Source: an uncultured Bacteroidales bacterium (GTDB taxonomy: Bacteria; Bacteroidota; Bacteroidia; Bacteroidales; FEN-979). From it: a stretch of 64,000 nucleotides of DNA. Made by a program: the position numbers and the translations under genes. The DNA lies in contig CAIQUS010000031.1 of NCBI GenBank assembly GCA_903875045.1, forward strand, positions 57,780 to 121,779, in the 5' to 3' direction. The notes beneath the pieces are model-generated. The model saw nothing but the letters and a program-made list of their open reading frames with translations. It was not told the origin of the DNA and ran no database searches. Position 1 is the stretch's first letter; every line of letters starts with the position of its first letter. Positions 54,564-64,000 of the stretch are shown here, in pieces.

Positions 54564-55523
54564 TTATTTTTTGCAGAATTGCTTCAACTCTGCAGGAAGT
54601 TTGTCAAAATTCGGATTTGACTGTGGGATAACGGATGGTTGTCCGTCTTTTTCGAGGATTTTTATTCCCCCATCCTTCGAAAGCATAAACTGCAGAAAGG
54701 CAAGGGCAACAGGTTTGTTTGGTGCATTGGTCAGCATGGTGACACCATAAATCATGGGTTCGCCTTTCATCATCACCTTTTGTCCGGGCTCCTTGCCATT
54801 GATGGGAACAACAGCTGTGTTATAGAGGTCGGTGAACTTTGGATCCTTGAGGTTTATCTCTGCAGGAAGTTCAAGGTATTTCAGTTTATGCTGGATGGCC
54901 ACCGATTTGTACAGAAAAATATAATCGACGGACTCTGATTCAAGAACCGCCACCAGGTCGACCTCCTTCGGGCGCATATAGTTCTGATCTTTTGCTGTAA
55001 GTATGCCTGCAAGGCCTGGTTTTTTATAGTATTTCTCTGCAAGCTGAATCGTCATAACAGAACGATAACCACAAGGGTCGGAATTGGGATCGGCCCGTCC
55101 GTATGCAACATCAGATTTCTGAAGTATTTCATACCAGTTTTGCGCATTGATCTTACCGGCATACCTTGATTTTTCAGAATAAACGATGCACATCTCATTG
55201 GAAACAAATTTGATGTTCCAATTCGTGAACTTCGGGATCAGCATGTTGTCGATCACCTTGTAATCGGCTGAAGCCATGATGTCGCAAGGTTTGTTCAGGT
55301 CGGTGATCTTACGGGCGGATTCAACGCTGCCAGCCGACTCCAGCAGGATGTTTACATCCGGGTGCACCTTTTTAAAGGCTGCGGAAATGTTTTTCATCGG
55401 CACCGAAAGACTCCCTGCATGAAAAATCACCAGGTCGCCTGAAAGAGTTGTTTGTGATTTTTGCGCCGCAACGGGGAACAACGAGGTTAGCCCGATACAG
55501 AGCGCCATGATCAGTTTTTTCAT
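54564..55523 (-). CDS. wtpA: tungstate/molybdate-binding periplasmic protein
   Basis: 319 residues. Signal peptide (LIMALCIGLTSLFPVAA, cleavage before QKS). The opening LVIFHAGSLSVPMKNISAAF with VNILLESAGSVESARKI is the WtpA/ModA oxyanion-site signature (Ser residues of AGS and SAGS). YGRADPNSDPCGYRS is the WtpA-type second site. WtpA proteins bind tungstate and molybdate tightly. Preference for W over Mo is inferred from similarity to the WtpA branch and cannot be settled from sequence. First gene of the four-gene operon. Confidence 0.88.
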   Translation of the reverse strand: MKKLIMALCIGLTSLFPVAAQKSQTTLSGDLVIFHAGSLSVPMKNISAAFKKVHPDVNILLESAGSVESARKITDLNKPCDIMASADYKVIDNMLIPKFTNWNIKFVSNEMCIVYSEKSRYAGKINAQNWYEILQKSDVAYGRADPNSDPCGYRSVMTIQLAEKYYKKPGLAGILTAKDQNYMRPKEVDLVAVLESESVDYIFLYKSVAIQHKLKYLELPAEINLKDPKFTDLYNTAVVPINGKEPGQKVMMKGEPMIYGVTMLTNAPNKPVALAFLQFMLSKDGGIKILEKDGQPSVIPQSNPNFDKLPAELKQFCKK

Positions 55524-55970
55524 GATAAAAGAATTTTGTTAAAGCACATTTGCACAAAAATAGGAATTTTACCGATATGCACGAACCGACCTATCCGAAA
55601 AGTTTCCCAGCGGCATTTTTGATGAATGAGCCCCCCCCCGGTCCTTTCACAAATTTATTTCACTGAAAATCCGACTCCTCCCAACCTGAGCATTCTCAAC
55701 CATCAGAACCATCCCGGCAATGTTCGAAAGCCGACGCTACAGGATAGATTCAACTTTTCAAACTTATTTTCCGGCACTTGCAGTTTAGGGAGCATATTGT
55801 ATTCTTGAGTTGATTTATGCTTATGTTTGTATCTGATTTCAATTCAATTACCAGTAACAAGTTCGTTGAACCTTCTCAATCATAGATAGAAAAGGCCCTG
55901 CCAATACTTCTCTTCTGATAAACGCGGTGAGATATAGGCTCTTAACCGCTGTATAAAAACACGAAAAAGG
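55524..55970. other. divergent region between wtpA and a PAS kinase
   Basis: 447 bp. It holds the wtpA promoter box, a run of nine C (55631-55639), and from 55825 to 55888 a sequence homologous to one before the kinase at 42228. The rest is featureless. No SAM-, Moco- or other riboswitch that I recognise. Confidence 0.6.
55555..55562 (-). promoter_or_regulatory. -7 box of the wtp operon
   Basis: On the minus strand TATTTTTG matches TAnnTTTG, 31 nt before the wtpA-like ATG at 55523. Confidence 0.5.
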
Positions 55971-58763
55971 ATGGAAAAACACGAAAATAAATCCGAAACA
56001 GCTACACTGCGTCAGAAGGCCGAAAATTTGCTAAAAACCCGCACAGAGGTTGCATCCACAGAAGTTGCAGGCAACATCTCTGCGACCGGCTCTGAAAACA
56101 TTAAACTCCGCCACGAACTTCAGGTCCAAAAGATTGAACTTGAATTGCAATATGCAGAACTCTGCCATGCAATGGCTGTGGCTGAAGCTGCGCTCGACAA
56201 AGGGGAAAGGCACCGTGGTTTGTCAGAAGCATCTTTTGAAGCAATCTTTATTTTTGAAAATGGTGTTTGCATTGAGCAAAACCAAACTGCGGAGGTGATG
56301 TTTGGTTATACCATGGAAGAGGCAGCAGGCAGATACGGAACAGATTGGATCGTACCTGAATTCCGCGAAATGGTCATGAAGAAAATGATTGCAGGCGATG
56401 AACAACTTTATGAGGCGGTTGCATTACGAAAAGACGGAACAACATTTCCTTGTGTTTTATGCGGGAAGAGGATACACTATAAAGGAAGAGATGTATGGGT
56501 TACATCTTTAACAGACATCACTGATCGCAAAAAAGCAGAGCAGGAAGTAAACCGGGTATCTGCGCGTTTGGCCCTGGCTGCCAAAGCCGGTGGCGTTGGC
56601 ATCTGGGACTTTGATGTCATCAACAATATTCTGATATGGGACGATCAGATGTTTGCGATTTACGGTGTTGCAAAAGAGAATTTCAGTGGTGCCTACGAAG
56701 CCTGGCTAAAGGGCATTCATCCCGACGACATGGAACGTGGTGATGCAGAAATACGGATGGCGATACGTGGTGAAAAGGAATTTGATACCGAATTCAGGGT
56801 TTGCTGGCCCAATGGTTCTGTTCACCATATCAGAGCGATTGCCAACGTGCAACGGGATGATTCCGGAAAGGTTGTACGCATGATAGGCACGAATTGGGAC
56901 ATTACCGAAGAAAAAAGACTTGAGGAAAGATTAAAATCCAGCGAAGCCAACTTCCGCACATTCTTCGAGACCATAAACGACCTGATTATTGTCGGAAATA
57001 TACAGGGTAGAATTATCTATGCAAACGATGCGGTTTACCGCAAACTGGGCTATAAAGACGGTGAACTTCAGGGCAGACACGTACATGATCTTCATCCTGT
57101 TGAAAAGAGAGCAGAAGCTGTACAGATATTTACCGACATGCTTGCAGGCAAACTTGATTTCTGCCCTTTACCCCTTGCCAGAACGGACGGATCGGTTTTG
57201 CCGGTTGAAACCCGTGTCTGGACAGGAAAATGGGATGGCAACGATTGTATTTTCGGCATATCCAAAGACCTGAGCAAAGAACAGGAGGCCTTGCAAAAAT
57301 TCAATACTATTTTTAACAGCAATCCGTCACTCATGGCAATCACTTCCATACCTGAAGGAGATTTTACAGATGTAAATGAGGCTTTTCTGGCAAAGACAGG
57401 TTATGCAAAATCGGAGGTAATCGGAAAAACTGCAAACGCATTGAACCTTTTCATCCAGCCTGAAAAACAACAGAATGCTGCCGATGAATTGGCGGATGTC
57501 GGGTTTCTCAGTGATTTGGAATTACAGATCAAAACCAAGTCAGGAAACCTGTTGGACGGCCTTTTTTCAGGTGTCACACTGGAGAGCCAGGGACAGAAAT
57601 TCTTTTTGACTGTCATGGCAGATATCACCGATAAGAAGCAGGCAACACAGGCCATCAAAATAAGTGAAAAAAAGTACAGAACCATGTTACATGCTTCTCC
57701 AGAAGCGATATTGTTACTCGACCTGAATGGAATCATTACCGAGGTTTCGGAGATCGGACTGCAGCTGTTTGGCGCCAATACCCGGGATGAACTGGTAAGT
57801 GAAAATATTTTTCAATTTGTGAATGCCAACGAGCGTGAATTATTACAGGATTTATTTGCAATGACATTGAGTGAAGGGCTTGCACAAAATATCGGGTTAA
57901 CCATCAAAAGGAGAAACCAATCCCTGTTTCAGTGTGAAATCAGTGCCACATTAATGCAGGACCCCGATGGGGTACCAGTATCATTCATGATCATCATCCA
58001 CGACATTACGCAACGTAAGGAGATGGAAGCAAAACAGATCCATGTCGACCGCATGGCAACGCTCGGAGAAATGGCAGCAGGCATGGCCCATGAGATCAAC
58101 CAGCCATTGAACATCATTTCATTGGTCATGGATAAAATTTTAATTGAGATTGCCAAACCCGGAATGGCCGATGCCGGATTTCTAATAAACAAATCCAACA
58201 AAATTTTTGAAAACATACACCGTATCAGGGATATTATTGATCATGTGAGAGCTTTTTCGCGCAACCAGGATGATTACCTCGACAGTGCCTTCAATGTTAA
58301 TTCAAGCATCTTAAATGCCACTTCGATGATCATGGAACAGTTCAAGCACCTGAACATCGACCTCAATCTCCAACTTGGACAACATATTACAATGATAGTT
58401 GGTAATACCTATAAATTCGAGCAGGTTATCCTTAATTTGCTGGCCAATGCCAAAGATGCTGTTATAGAAAAGGGAACCAAAGCTGAAGAAGATTTTAAAA
58501 TGTTTGTTGGCGTCAGATCCTGGCAGGAAAACCGTTCAATCTTTATTGAAATTTCAGATAATGGAATTGGCATCAATCAGGATGATATCCATCATATCAT
58601 GCTTCCTTTTTTTACAACCAAGGAGGAAGGAAAGGGAACCGGGCTCGGGTTACCGATTTGTTACCGGATCATCAAAGAAATGAACGGGACCATTGAAATA
58701 GCGAGTGACAAATCATACGGAACACATGTTACACTGGTTTTGCCTGTTCAATTAACAACCTGA
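55971..58763 (+). CDS. multi-PAS sensor histidine kinase with DctB/NtrB-like HisKA
   Basis: 930 residues, soluble. N-terminal signature helix LRQKAENLLKTRTEV, then HELQVQKIELELQ. Five PAS domains (about 85-195, 200-315, 320-435, 440-555, 565-680); the first two (LSEASFEAIFIFENGVCIEQNQ; LAAKAGGVGIWDFDV) are nearly the same modules as the last two PAS domains of the kinase at 6769. HisKA has H707 in GMAHEINQPLNIISLV, the EINQPL type seen in DctB/NtrB-like kinases, and HATPase_c has NLLANAKDAV and GKGTGLGLPICYRI. No receiver. Its TGA overlaps the ATG of the next kinase (TGATG), so the two are translationally coupled. Confidence 0.9.
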   Translation: MEKHENKSETATLRQKAENLLKTRTEVASTEVAGNISATGSENIKLRHELQVQKIELELQYAELCHAMAVAEAALDKGERHRGLSEASFEAIFIFENGVCIEQNQTAEVMFGYTMEEAAGRYGTDWIVPEFREMVMKKMIAGDEQLYEAVALRKDGTTFPCVLCGKRIHYKGRDVWVTSLTDITDRKKAEQEVNRVSARLALAAKAGGVGIWDFDVINNILIWDDQMFAIYGVAKENFSGAYEAWLKGIHPDDMERGDAEIRMAIRGEKEFDTEFRVCWPNGSVHHIRAIANVQRDDSGKVVRMIGTNWDITEEKRLEERLKSSEANFRTFFETINDLIIVGNIQGRIIYANDAVYRKLGYKDGELQGRHVHDLHPVEKRAEAVQIFTDMLAGKLDFCPLPLARTDGSVLPVETRVWTGKWDGNDCIFGISKDLSKEQEALQKFNTIFNSNPSLMAITSIPEGDFTDVNEAFLAKTGYAKSEVIGKTANALNLFIQPEKQQNAADELADVGFLSDLELQIKTKSGNLLDGLFSGVTLESQGQKFFLTVMADITDKKQATQAIKISEKKYRTMLHASPEAILLLDLNGIITEVSEIGLQLFGANTRDELVSENIFQFVNANERELLQDLFAMTLSEGLAQNIGLTIKRRNQSLFQCEISATLMQDPDGVPVSFMIIIHDITQRKEMEAKQIHVDRMATLGEMAAGMAHEINQPLNIISLVMDKILIEIAKPGMADAGFLINKSNKIFENIHRIRDIIDHVRAFSRNQDDYLDSAFNVNSSILNATSMIMEQFKHLNIDLNLQLGQHITMIVGNTYKFEQVILNLLANAKDAVIEKGTKAEEDFKMFVGVRSWQENRSIFIEISDNGIGINQDDIHHIMLPFFTTKEEGKGTGLGLPICYRIIKEMNGTIEIASDKSYGTHVTLVLPVQLTT

Positions 58764-61700
58764 TGATGGAGAGAAAAGACAATTTAAAACTCCTGCGCGA
58801 AAAGGCCGAAGAGTTGCTCAAAACGCCTGCAGAGGTTGCACAACCAGACACTAACCTTGCCGGGGCTGAATATCGTAAAATCATCCACGAACTTCAGGTA
58901 CACCAGATTGAACTGGAATTGCAGAATGAACAACTTCACCAGGCATGGTCATTGGCAGAAACTGCGAACGACAAATATATCGGATTATACGATTTAGCGC
59001 CATCAGGTTATTTTACACTGTCTGAAAAAGGTAAGATCATCGAATTAAACCTCAGCGGTGCACGTATGCTGGGTAAAGAACGGCTGCATTTAATAAACAA
59101 CTTTTTCCACATTTTTGTATCAGAAGATACCAAAGCAGTCTTTAATCTCTTTCTCAGGACTGTTTTCAGCAGCAAAACCAAACAAACCTGCTTAGCCATC
59201 CTGACAACGAACAGCAACTCTCCCCTTTTTGTCAACCTTACCGGAATCTCCTTTGAAAACGAAGAGCAATGCTTCGTAACTGCGGTAGACATGACAGAAC
59301 GCCGGCAGGTGGAGATTGCACTGCAGCAAAGCGAGGCAAAATACCGGCAGCTTGCCGAAAATTCCACCACGCTTGTTTATCGGATTCTATTAAAGCCGGA
59401 ATTAAAATTCGATTATGTAAGCCCTTCTGCAACGGCTATTACAGGATATACGCCCGAAGATCATTACAACGATCCTCAACTCGGTTTCAAACTGGTGCAT
59501 CCCGACGACAGGATATTGCTCGAAAATACAACCAGATACAGCAAAGGGGAGCCTCTTGAGTTGAGATGGACAAAAAAAAGCGGTCAGGTAATCTGGACAG
59601 AGCAGCGCAATGTCCTGGTTTTTGATGAAAACCATGAACCTTACGCCATTGAGGGAAATGCCAGGGATATTACCGATCGCAAAAACATAGAACTGGGGTT
59701 GCGTAAAGAAGCTGAACGCAATGTGTTGCTGCTCGGGTTATTTGCACAGGCACCTGCTCTTTCCGACAAAGAACTCTACGACCAGGCACTGGACATAGCT
59801 GTTAAAATTACCGACAGCAAAATTGGTTTTTTTCACCAGGTAAGCGACAACCAGCTGGAAATCATCCTCACTACATGGAATAATGAAGCCAGGAAAAACT
59901 GTACAAGTGTTCATGACCATCATTATCCCATTGAAAGAGCAGGAAATTGGGCCGATTGTATAAGACAAAAAAAACCGGTTGTTTATAATGATTTTCCTGC
60001 ATCACCCAATAAAAAAGGGCTGCCCGAAGGTCATGCCCCGGTTGGCAGAACCATGTGTATTCCGGTAGTAAAAGAAGGAAAAGTCATGTTGGTTTTTGGG
60101 GTTGGCAATAAAGCATCTGACTACACTGACCTGGATATAATTCAGATACAGTCAGTTGCCAATGATCTGTACAAAATTATCGAAAAACGTGAAGTTGAAA
60201 AGAACTTAAAGAAAAGTGAGGATCGCTGGCAATTTGCCATTGAAGGGAGCAACGATGGCATCTGGGACTGGAATTTGCTTACCGGTGATGTGTTTTTCTC
60301 CAACCGGTGGAAGGAGATAATCGGTTATGGGCCGGACGACTTGGAGAAAAAACTGAGCGAATGGCAAAACCGTGTTCATCCGGATGACATTGAAGCAGTC
60401 ATGGTCAAGTTGCAGCAGCATTTTAATCGTAATACACCGGATTATATTTCCGAGCACCGCATATTATGCAGGGATGGTTCCTGGAAATGGATCCTTGACC
60501 GGGGCAAAGTTTTAGAATGGACCCCGGATGGAAAACCAGCCCGAATGGTCGGTACCCATACGGATATCACTGATCGCAAACTGGCCGGGGATAAATTGAA
60601 GGAGAGTGAAGTTCAGTACCGGAATCTGGCGAATGCGGGTTCGGCGCTTTTATGGACCTCAGGTACAGATAAACTTTGTAATTATTTTAACGAAACATGG
60701 CTGGAATTTACCGGTCGGACACTTGAACAGGAGATGGGCAACGGCTGGGCGGAAGGGGTTCACCCTGATGATTTTCAAAGATGTCTTGAAACCTATACAT
60801 CCGCATTCGACAAACACTTGCCATTTGAAATGGAATACCGTTTACGCCATTCAAGCGGTGAATACAAGTGGATACTGGATTTGGGCACTCCGAATTTTAA
60901 CAGCTCAGGGGAATTTGTCGGATATATCGGGCATTGCTTCGACATTTCGGAACGCAAAAACACTGAATTATCCCTGCACGAAAGCGAAGAAAAATACCGA
61001 AGTATTTTCGAAAGTGTGCAGGAAGTATACTTCGAGGCTTCCATGGACGGAACACTGCTGGAGGTTAGTCCTTCGATTGAAAAAATTTCCAAAGGACACT
61101 TCATCCGGGATGAAATAATAGGTCAATCTTTTGCAGAAATTTATGCAAATCCCGGTGATCGTGATCTTTATTTTTCAAAATTAATTGAGCAGAAAAGAGT
61201 TAACGATTATGAGTTGTCGCTGCGGAATAAAGATGGTTCAATAATTCCTGTTGCCATTTCTTCGGTACTTTCTTATGATGCCAAAGGCAACCCGGTAAAA
61301 ATAACAGGAATTCTCCGCGACATCACAGAGCGCAAAAATGCCGAAAATGCCCTGAAAGCAACGCTTGAAGAGTTAAACGAAACAAACCTTCACCTGGAAA
61401 AACGGGTGGAAGAACGAACGCAGGAATTGCGTCAGCTTTCAAACCTGCAGCAGGCTATTCTGAGCCATGCAGGACTGGCCATCATATCCACCTCAACCGA
61501 AGGATTGATAGAGGTATTCAACAATGCCGCCGAAGAGATGCTCGGCTACCGGGCCGAAGAGGTAATTGGCAAATATACACCTGTTCTGTTTCATGATCCG
61601 GAAGACCTTGCCATGCAAGCAAGGAAACTGTCGTTGGCTCCGGGGGAAATGATTCCTTCTGATTTCGGTGTGTTCCAGACGATTCTGAGAAAATCATTAA

Positions 61701-63412
61701 ATCAAACCGCTGAGTGGACGTACGTTCGTAAAGGGGGAGAAAAATTTCCCGTTAAGCTTGCCATATCCTCGGTGAAAGATTCTGATGGCCAGTTGCTCTG
61801 CTACATCGGAATAGCCATTGATATTACAAAGGAAAAGGAATCAATTTCAGCATTGCGCGAAAGCGAAGAGCGTTTTCATCGAATGTTCTGGGACCATTCA
61901 GCTGTAATGATACTGGTCGATCCTGAAACCGGCGACATTGTTGAGGCAAACAAAGCTGCCGAACAGTTCTACGGATTTACTTTCAATAAAAACCCAAGAA
62001 TCCTGATTTCCGATCTCAACACACTATCAACTGATCAGGTAAAAGAGGAGATGGAAAATGCACTTCTGCAACACCGCAATTTTTTTGTTTTCCCTCACAA
62101 ACTTGCCACAGGTGAAATCAGGACAGTGGAGGTTCACTCCTCACCCATTGATGTAAAGGGAACTAAAGTTTTGTTCTCTGTAATTCACGATATTACCGAA
62201 CGCAAACGGGCTGAGGCAGAAATCAGGGAAGCAAGAAACGAAGCCGAAAAAGCCAACCATGCAAAAAGCGAATTCCTTTCGCGCATGAGCCATGAACTTC
62301 GTACACCAATGAATTCGATTCTTGGCTTTGCCCAATTGATGAACATGGGAGAACTCACCCCAAAACAAAAGAAAGGGATCAATCATATTTTAACCAGCGG
62401 AAATCACCTGCTCAGTTTGATTGACGAAGTACTGGAAATTTCACGCATCGAAGCAGGGAGACTTGTACTTTTTCCTGAGCCTGTTCTGTTAGGCGGTATT
62501 ATTACAGAAATAATGGACACGTTCCAACCACTCGCCAACGACCGACATTTAAAACTGGTATATGAGCTTTCTCCCGCAACCCGGCTTTTTGTCATGTCAG
62601 ACAGAAAACTGTTAAAACAAGTATTGATAAATTTGCTCAGCAATGCAGTGAAATACAACACGCTAGGTGGCACTATTTCCGTTAAAACCGAAATATTGCC
62701 ACAAAATGAAGCAGGTGTTGTTTCTGTTCGCATATCGGTAACGGATACCGGGTTGGGTATCGCACCGGAAGACATCTCAAAACTTTTTGTGCCCTTCGAG
62801 CGGATCGGTGCAGAAAAAACAAAAATGGAAGGCACCGGTCTCGGGCTTTCCATCGTTAAAAAAATCATGGATGCCATGAACGGAGCAGTTGGAGTTGAAA
62901 GTGAAGTTGGCCATGGAAGTAGATTTTGGATTGACCTGCCAATTACGGAAGAACAGAAAAGTCGGGTACATCCCAAAGGAGAAGATGAAAAACTGACAGA
63001 TCCAAAAGAAGATGTGCAAAAAAGTGGTAAAACGGAGATTGCAAAAACCAGAACCATTTTATACATCGAAGACAATATCGCGAACGCTCAATTAGTTGAA
63101 GAAATAATCGAAATTCATCGTCCAGAAATACAATTAATTACGTCCATTTTCGGAAAGCCTGCCGTCGAATTGGCAATTGGTCATGCGCCTGGTTTAATAT
63201 TGCTCGATCTCGAGTTACCCGACATAAATGGCAGTGAAGTACTGGCAAACCTTTATGCCAATGATAAAACCAAATCGATCCCGGTGGTTATTCTGACTGC
63301 TGATGCCACACAATATCAGGTTGAGAAGTTAATGTCGGGCGGAGCCAGGAAATATTTGACCAAACCGCTTGACATTATCAGGTTTCTGCAGGTGTTGGAT
63401 GAATTGATTTAA
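58763..63412 (+). CDS. giant PAS/GAF hybrid histidine kinase with C-terminal receiver
   Basis: 1549 residues, soluble. The same N-terminal helix type (LREKAEELLKTPAEV, then HELQVHQIELELQN) precedes a PAS-rich sensor: PAS about 70-185 and 195-305, GAF about 315-480 (IGFFHQVSDNQLEIILTTW, then GRTMCIPVVKEGKVMLVFGVGN), PAS at roughly 490-610, 620-735, 745-860, 905-1025 and 1035-1145. HisKA has H1177 in MSHELRTPMNSILGF; HATPase_c has NLLSNAVKYNTLGG and GTGLGLSIVKKI. The receiver has D1482 in LLDLELPDINGSE and K in YLTKPLD. It is coupled to the kinase before it. It probably integrates several small-molecule or redox inputs; the downstream regulator is not encoded here. Confidence 0.92.
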   Translation: MMERKDNLKLLREKAEELLKTPAEVAQPDTNLAGAEYRKIIHELQVHQIELELQNEQLHQAWSLAETANDKYIGLYDLAPSGYFTLSEKGKIIELNLSGARMLGKERLHLINNFFHIFVSEDTKAVFNLFLRTVFSSKTKQTCLAILTTNSNSPLFVNLTGISFENEEQCFVTAVDMTERRQVEIALQQSEAKYRQLAENSTTLVYRILLKPELKFDYVSPSATAITGYTPEDHYNDPQLGFKLVHPDDRILLENTTRYSKGEPLELRWTKKSGQVIWTEQRNVLVFDENHEPYAIEGNARDITDRKNIELGLRKEAERNVLLLGLFAQAPALSDKELYDQALDIAVKITDSKIGFFHQVSDNQLEIILTTWNNEARKNCTSVHDHHYPIERAGNWADCIRQKKPVVYNDFPASPNKKGLPEGHAPVGRTMCIPVVKEGKVMLVFGVGNKASDYTDLDIIQIQSVANDLYKIIEKREVEKNLKKSEDRWQFAIEGSNDGIWDWNLLTGDVFFSNRWKEIIGYGPDDLEKKLSEWQNRVHPDDIEAVMVKLQQHFNRNTPDYISEHRILCRDGSWKWILDRGKVLEWTPDGKPARMVGTHTDITDRKLAGDKLKESEVQYRNLANAGSALLWTSGTDKLCNYFNETWLEFTGRTLEQEMGNGWAEGVHPDDFQRCLETYTSAFDKHLPFEMEYRLRHSSGEYKWILDLGTPNFNSSGEFVGYIGHCFDISERKNTELSLHESEEKYRSIFESVQEVYFEASMDGTLLEVSPSIEKISKGHFIRDEIIGQSFAEIYANPGDRDLYFSKLIEQKRVNDYELSLRNKDGSIIPVAISSVLSYDAKGNPVKITGILRDITERKNAENALKATLEELNETNLHLEKRVEERTQELRQLSNLQQAILSHAGLAIISTSTEGLIEVFNNAAEEMLGYRAEEVIGKYTPVLFHDPEDLAMQARKLSLAPGEMIPSDFGVFQTILRKSLNQTAEWTYVRKGGEKFPVKLAISSVKDSDGQLLCYIGIAIDITKEKESISALRESEERFHRMFWDHSAVMILVDPETGDIVEANKAAEQFYGFTFNKNPRILISDLNTLSTDQVKEEMENALLQHRNFFVFPHKLATGEIRTVEVHSSPIDVKGTKVLFSVIHDITERKRAEAEIREARNEAEKANHAKSEFLSRMSHELRTPMNSILGFAQLMNMGELTPKQKKGINHILTSGNHLLSLIDEVLEISRIEAGRLVLFPEPVLLGGIITEIMDTFQPLANDRHLKLVYELSPATRLFVMSDRKLLKQVLINLLSNAVKYNTLGGTISVKTEILPQNEAGVVSVRISVTDTGLGIAPEDISKLFVPFERIGAEKTKMEGTGLGLSIVKKIMDAMNGAVGVESEVGHGSRFWIDLPITEEQKSRVHPKGEDEKLTDPKEDVQKSGKTEIAKTRTILYIEDNIANAQLVEEIIEIHRPEIQLITSIFGKPAVELAIGHAPGLILLDLELPDINGSEVLANLYANDKTKSIPVVILTADATQYQVEKLMSGGARKYLTKPLDIIRFLQVLDELI

Positions 63413-63735
63413 CTGTTTTATGCCCGATCAAAACTCAATCTGACGCCAACCCTGACTTGAATAAATCATCTGCATTTCAACAAAATTTAAAAATTCCGAT
63501 CCCATTTCAAGAATTTTAGCATACCTTTACATTATAACCTCTTTTGAGTCAGGGCTGAAATTAAAAACCATTCTCCATGAATACCAGTAAACCATTGGAT
63601 ATAGCTTTTCAACCCCCACATCCACACACCTGCCTGTATATTCGCACACACGCTTTCTATTTCGTTCACAAAAACGAACAGCACCAAACAAGCAACTAAC
63701 AAGACCACGCCAAACTACCTGAACCTTTCGCGGGG
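63413..63735. other. non-coding stretch after the giant kinase
   Basis: No believable ORF, promoter or hairpin; small frames here have unlikely composition and no start context. It may contain decayed sequence of the AAA+ gene that follows. Confidence 0.5.
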
Positions 63736-63739
63736 GCAA

Positions 63740-64000
63740 GATTTGTGTTAAATCCTGCTCCCGGGACAACCACAGGGATCAAAAAAAACAGCGGCACCGG
63801 ACTGGGATGTTTGTTTGACACTTTCGGCCATGTGCTGGGCATTAGCTTTATCTACGAGGAAGAACCTGAAACGGGTGTTCAAAGAGTATCAGTCGGCATT
63901 GAACCATTTCAAGATCACACCCATTCTTTTTTTTAATGAAGCGGACGGGATATTAGGGGAAAGAAAGCAAACGCACAGTTCAGTTGATCAGATGCTGAAC
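63740..64000 (+). pseudogene. degenerate AAA+ ATPase fragment, running off the window
   Basis: In one plus frame, 63830-64000 encodes KNLKRVFKEY, then ITPILFFNEADGILGERK and SSVDQMLN, a clear match to the Walker B region (ILLFNEAD) and following loop of Bacteroidota AAA-family ATPases. Upstream in the same frame LLPGQPQGSKKT looks like an eroded Walker A (expected G-x-P-G-T-G-K-T), with a stop codon (TAA) just before it. The ~25 residues between the two motifs fit the spacing loosely but not the sequence, so the gene is likely decayed or frameshifted at its 5' end. The 3' part continues outside the window and may be intact there. Confidence 0.55.

Noticed and set aside
62404..63075. 223-residue minus-strand frame
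   Set aside because: Antisense to the HATPase and linker region of the giant kinase, with no start context or domain.
63745..63936. 63-residue plus-strand frame near the right edge
   Set aside because: Overlaps the AAA+ fragment in another frame, with no recognisable domain; the AAA+ frame matches known motifs better.

Overview
The window looks like a chromosomal segment of a Bacteroidota bacterium, probably an anaerobic or microaerophilic member of the Bacteroidales side. The evidence is four-fold: secreted proteins ending in type IX secretion (T9SS) type A sorting domains; promoter -7 boxes of the form TAnnTTTG ahead of many genes, with few Shine-Dalgarno sequences; a Bacteroidota-style complement of large soluble PAS/REC hybrid kinases; and a TetM/TetQ-like GTPase, an LpxD and a tungstate/molybdate importer. 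There are no rRNA or tRNA genes, no CRISPR array and no intact transposase.

Layout. 0-2.8 kb: the 3' part of a YCF48-repeat T9SS cargo protein, then a methyltransferase. 3-10.4 kb (minus): an overlapping operon of a membrane hybrid kinase, a receiver-kinase and a secreted 892-residue repeat protein. 10.5-17.5 kb: a complete HAE1-type RND pump (lipoprotein adaptor, permease, NodT-type channel) plus a beta-barrel porin. 17.5-28.7 kb: a TPR protein, two GT-C-like membrane proteins, lpxD, the TetM-like GTPase and a PKD-domain T9SS cargo.

28.7-36.1 kb is the most interesting part. It holds an FNR-like regulator with a near-perfect TGTGA-N6-TCACA operator nearby, a NifX-like protein with a cysteine-desulfurase-like PLP enzyme, and then a compact operon with its own promoter. 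That operon encodes an ArsM-like methyltransferase, an unannotated 35-residue Lys-rich peptide ending in CC-x9-C-H-D, a radical SAM/SPASM enzyme, and a thioredoxin-thioredoxin reductase fusion. A periplasmic rhodanese follows convergently. I read this as a candidate RiPP-like (ribosomally made, modified peptide) or sulfur/metalloid-peptide system; I cannot tie it to a named family.

36.5-45 kb: an arylsulfotransferase-like T9SS cargo, then a minus-strand signalling operon (kinase with ten 21-residue repeats, Rcp1-like receiver, receiver-PAS kinase) and a divergent multi-PAS kinase. 45-51.3 kb: a CusBAC-type heavy-metal RND efflux operon led by a small His-rich protein. 51.5-55.5 kb (minus): a wtpA-like, two-domain molybdopterin-fold-like, wtpB, wtpC operon. 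56-63.4 kb: two overlapping giant PAS kinases. The window ends in a degenerate AAA+ ATPase fragment.

Two sequence-level themes stand out. Short heptamer and octamer tandem arrays sit in the gene junctions of the HAE1 and tungstate operons, and three of them include the stop codon of the upstream gene. Several palindromic, MITE-like intergenic elements also occur. None of the stand-alone receivers has a DNA-binding output domain, so the sensor kinases probably act through phosphorelays whose final regulators lie outside the window.
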